In this document: one piece after another, positions 63,519 through 64,000 of the stretch | How the letters are laid out: every line of letters starts with the position of its first letter | Numbering within the stretch: position 1 is the first letter of the stretch | NCBI RefSeq assembly: GCF_036346295.1 | Contig: NZ_CP107819.1 | Coordinates: 7,192,001-7,256,000, forward strand | DNA length: 64,000 nucleotides | Direction: 5' to 3' | From: Streptomyces sp. NBC_00536 | GTDB taxonomy: Bacteria; Actinomycetota; Actinomycetes; Streptomycetales; Streptomycetaceae | Made by a program: the position numbers and the translations under genes | Notes under the pieces: generated by a model | The model's input: the letters and a program-made list of their open reading frames with translations, nothing else | Told to the model about the DNA's origin: nothing | Database searches by the model: none

Positions 63519-64000
63519 ATGCACGCCCTCACCCTTGACCCCGCCGACGCCGACACGATCGCCGTCCTCCTCGACGAACTGGCCGACCGCCACGACAGCG
63601 TCGAAGCCCAGGCCCTCCAGGACGAACTCACCCTCCAGTCCCACCGGTTGCCCCTCGCGCTGCGCCGCTTCCTGACCGACTTCCGGCTGCACGAACCGGC
63701 GGGAGCCTGCGTGGTCTCCGGCTACCGCGTCGACCAGGACCGCATCGGCGCCACCCCCGCGCACTGGCAGCAGCGCACCGGGGTCTCCCCGGCGCTGCGC
63801 GAGGAGATCTTCCTGCTGCTGTGCGGGGCGCTGCTCGGAGAGCCGGTCGCCTGGGCCACCCAGCAGGACGGCTACCTGGTGCACGACGTCCTGCCGGTCA
63901 AGGGCCACGAGGACGAGCAGATCGGAACCGGCAGCAACCAGACCATCTTCTGGCACGTCGAAGACGCCTTCCACCCCTACCGCGGTGACTACGTGGGCCT
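63519..64000 (+). CDS. Arginine 3-hydroxylase-like oxygenase (VioC family), partial
   Basis: The N-terminal 160 residues of a clavaminate-synthase-like Fe(II)/2-oxoglutarate oxygenase; the gene runs off the right edge. WATQQDGYLVHDVLPVKG and WHVEDAFHPYRGDYVG, with metal ligands His and Glu (HVE), match VioC, the L-arginine 3-hydroxylase of viomycin synthesis. With the VioD-like gene it makes a capreomycidine pathway. ATG 63519 follows GAGGTG; an ATG at 63498 is in frame but has no site. The C-terminal metal His and the Arg are outside the window. Confidence 0.88.
   Translation, partial: MHALTLDPADADTIAVLLDELADRHDSVEAQALQDELTLQSHRLPLALRRFLTDFRLHEPAGACVVSGYRVDQDRIGATPAHWQQRTGVSPALREEIFLLLCGALLGEPVAWATQQDGYLVHDVLPVKGHEDEQIGTGSNQTIFWHVEDAFHPYRGDYVG

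Overview
The base composition is very GC-rich, codons end almost always in G or C, starts are often GTG, and several gene families are typical of actinomycetes: a secreted cholesterol oxidase, monomeric isocitrate dehydrogenase, SARP/AfsR regulators and the short GCCGGCG-rich intergenic repeat. Together these point to a Streptomyces or close relative chromosome. The species cannot be named from the sequence alone.

Left half (about 1-31.7 kb): mostly ordinary chromosomal genes in short operons. In order: the end of a sulfite-oxidase-type molybdoenzyme with a membrane partner; an NAD(P)-binding reductase with an AhpD-like protein; a Tat-exported cholesterol oxidase; a coupled minus-strand trio (GT2 glycosyltransferase, DUF2064 transferase, methyltransferase); an OmpR-type two-component system; a dTDP-rhamnose-4-epimerase-like SDR; a DUF805 protein; monomeric Icd; a GNAT protein; a degenerate STAND-ATPase fragment; a GH71 glucanase-like protein; a class V aminotransferase fold; CobF; the LutABC lactate oxidation operon; a VOC protein; a DUF309 protein; tRNA-Pro(GGG); and an ABC-F ATPase. 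From 24 kb come two SARP regulators (one large AfsR type, one short), with a small secreted peptide between them, then a membrane-anchored penicillin-acylase-family Ntn hydrolase.

Right half (about 31.7-64 kb, running off the end): a lipopeptide NRPS gene cluster, all on the + strand and heavily translationally coupled. A first block holds a KAS III-like protein, a stand-alone adenylating enzyme, a PLP decarboxylase fused in frame to an acyl carrier protein, and a VioC/AsnO-type Fe(II)/2-oxoglutarate hydroxylase. A 546-base array of inverted intergenic repeats follows, then a tryptophan-2,3-dioxygenase-like haem protein. The second block has an MbtH-like protein, NRPS-1 (FAAL-ACP-C-A-PCP), a cysteate-synthase-like enzyme, NRPS-2 (C-A-PCP), an SHMT-like enzyme with changed active-site residues, NRPS-3 (C-A-N-methyltransferase-PCP), NRPS-4 (C-A-PCP-C-A-PCP), then a VioD-like capreomycidine synthase and the start of a VioC-like arginine 3-hydroxylase.

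How it may work: the FAAL would load a fatty acid onto its ACP, and five modules would extend it. Hand-read A-domain codes suggest Gly-like, an unusual Cys-subclass pocket (perhaps cysteate), Thr-like with N-methylation, an atypical unassigned residue, and a residue read by two acidic pocket residues (perhaps capreomycidine). The VioC/VioD pair implies that capreomycidine, a cyclic arginine derivative, is made. No thioesterase, transporter or resistance gene of the cluster is inside the window, so the cluster continues to the right.

Two arrays of direct repeats with an exact 11-base period and a TCAG core lie upstream of the two blocks (31701-31755 and 39025-39064). This is the layout expected of SARP operators, and it links the two SARP genes to the cluster. 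All family assignments are by reading the translated sequence; no database search was made.
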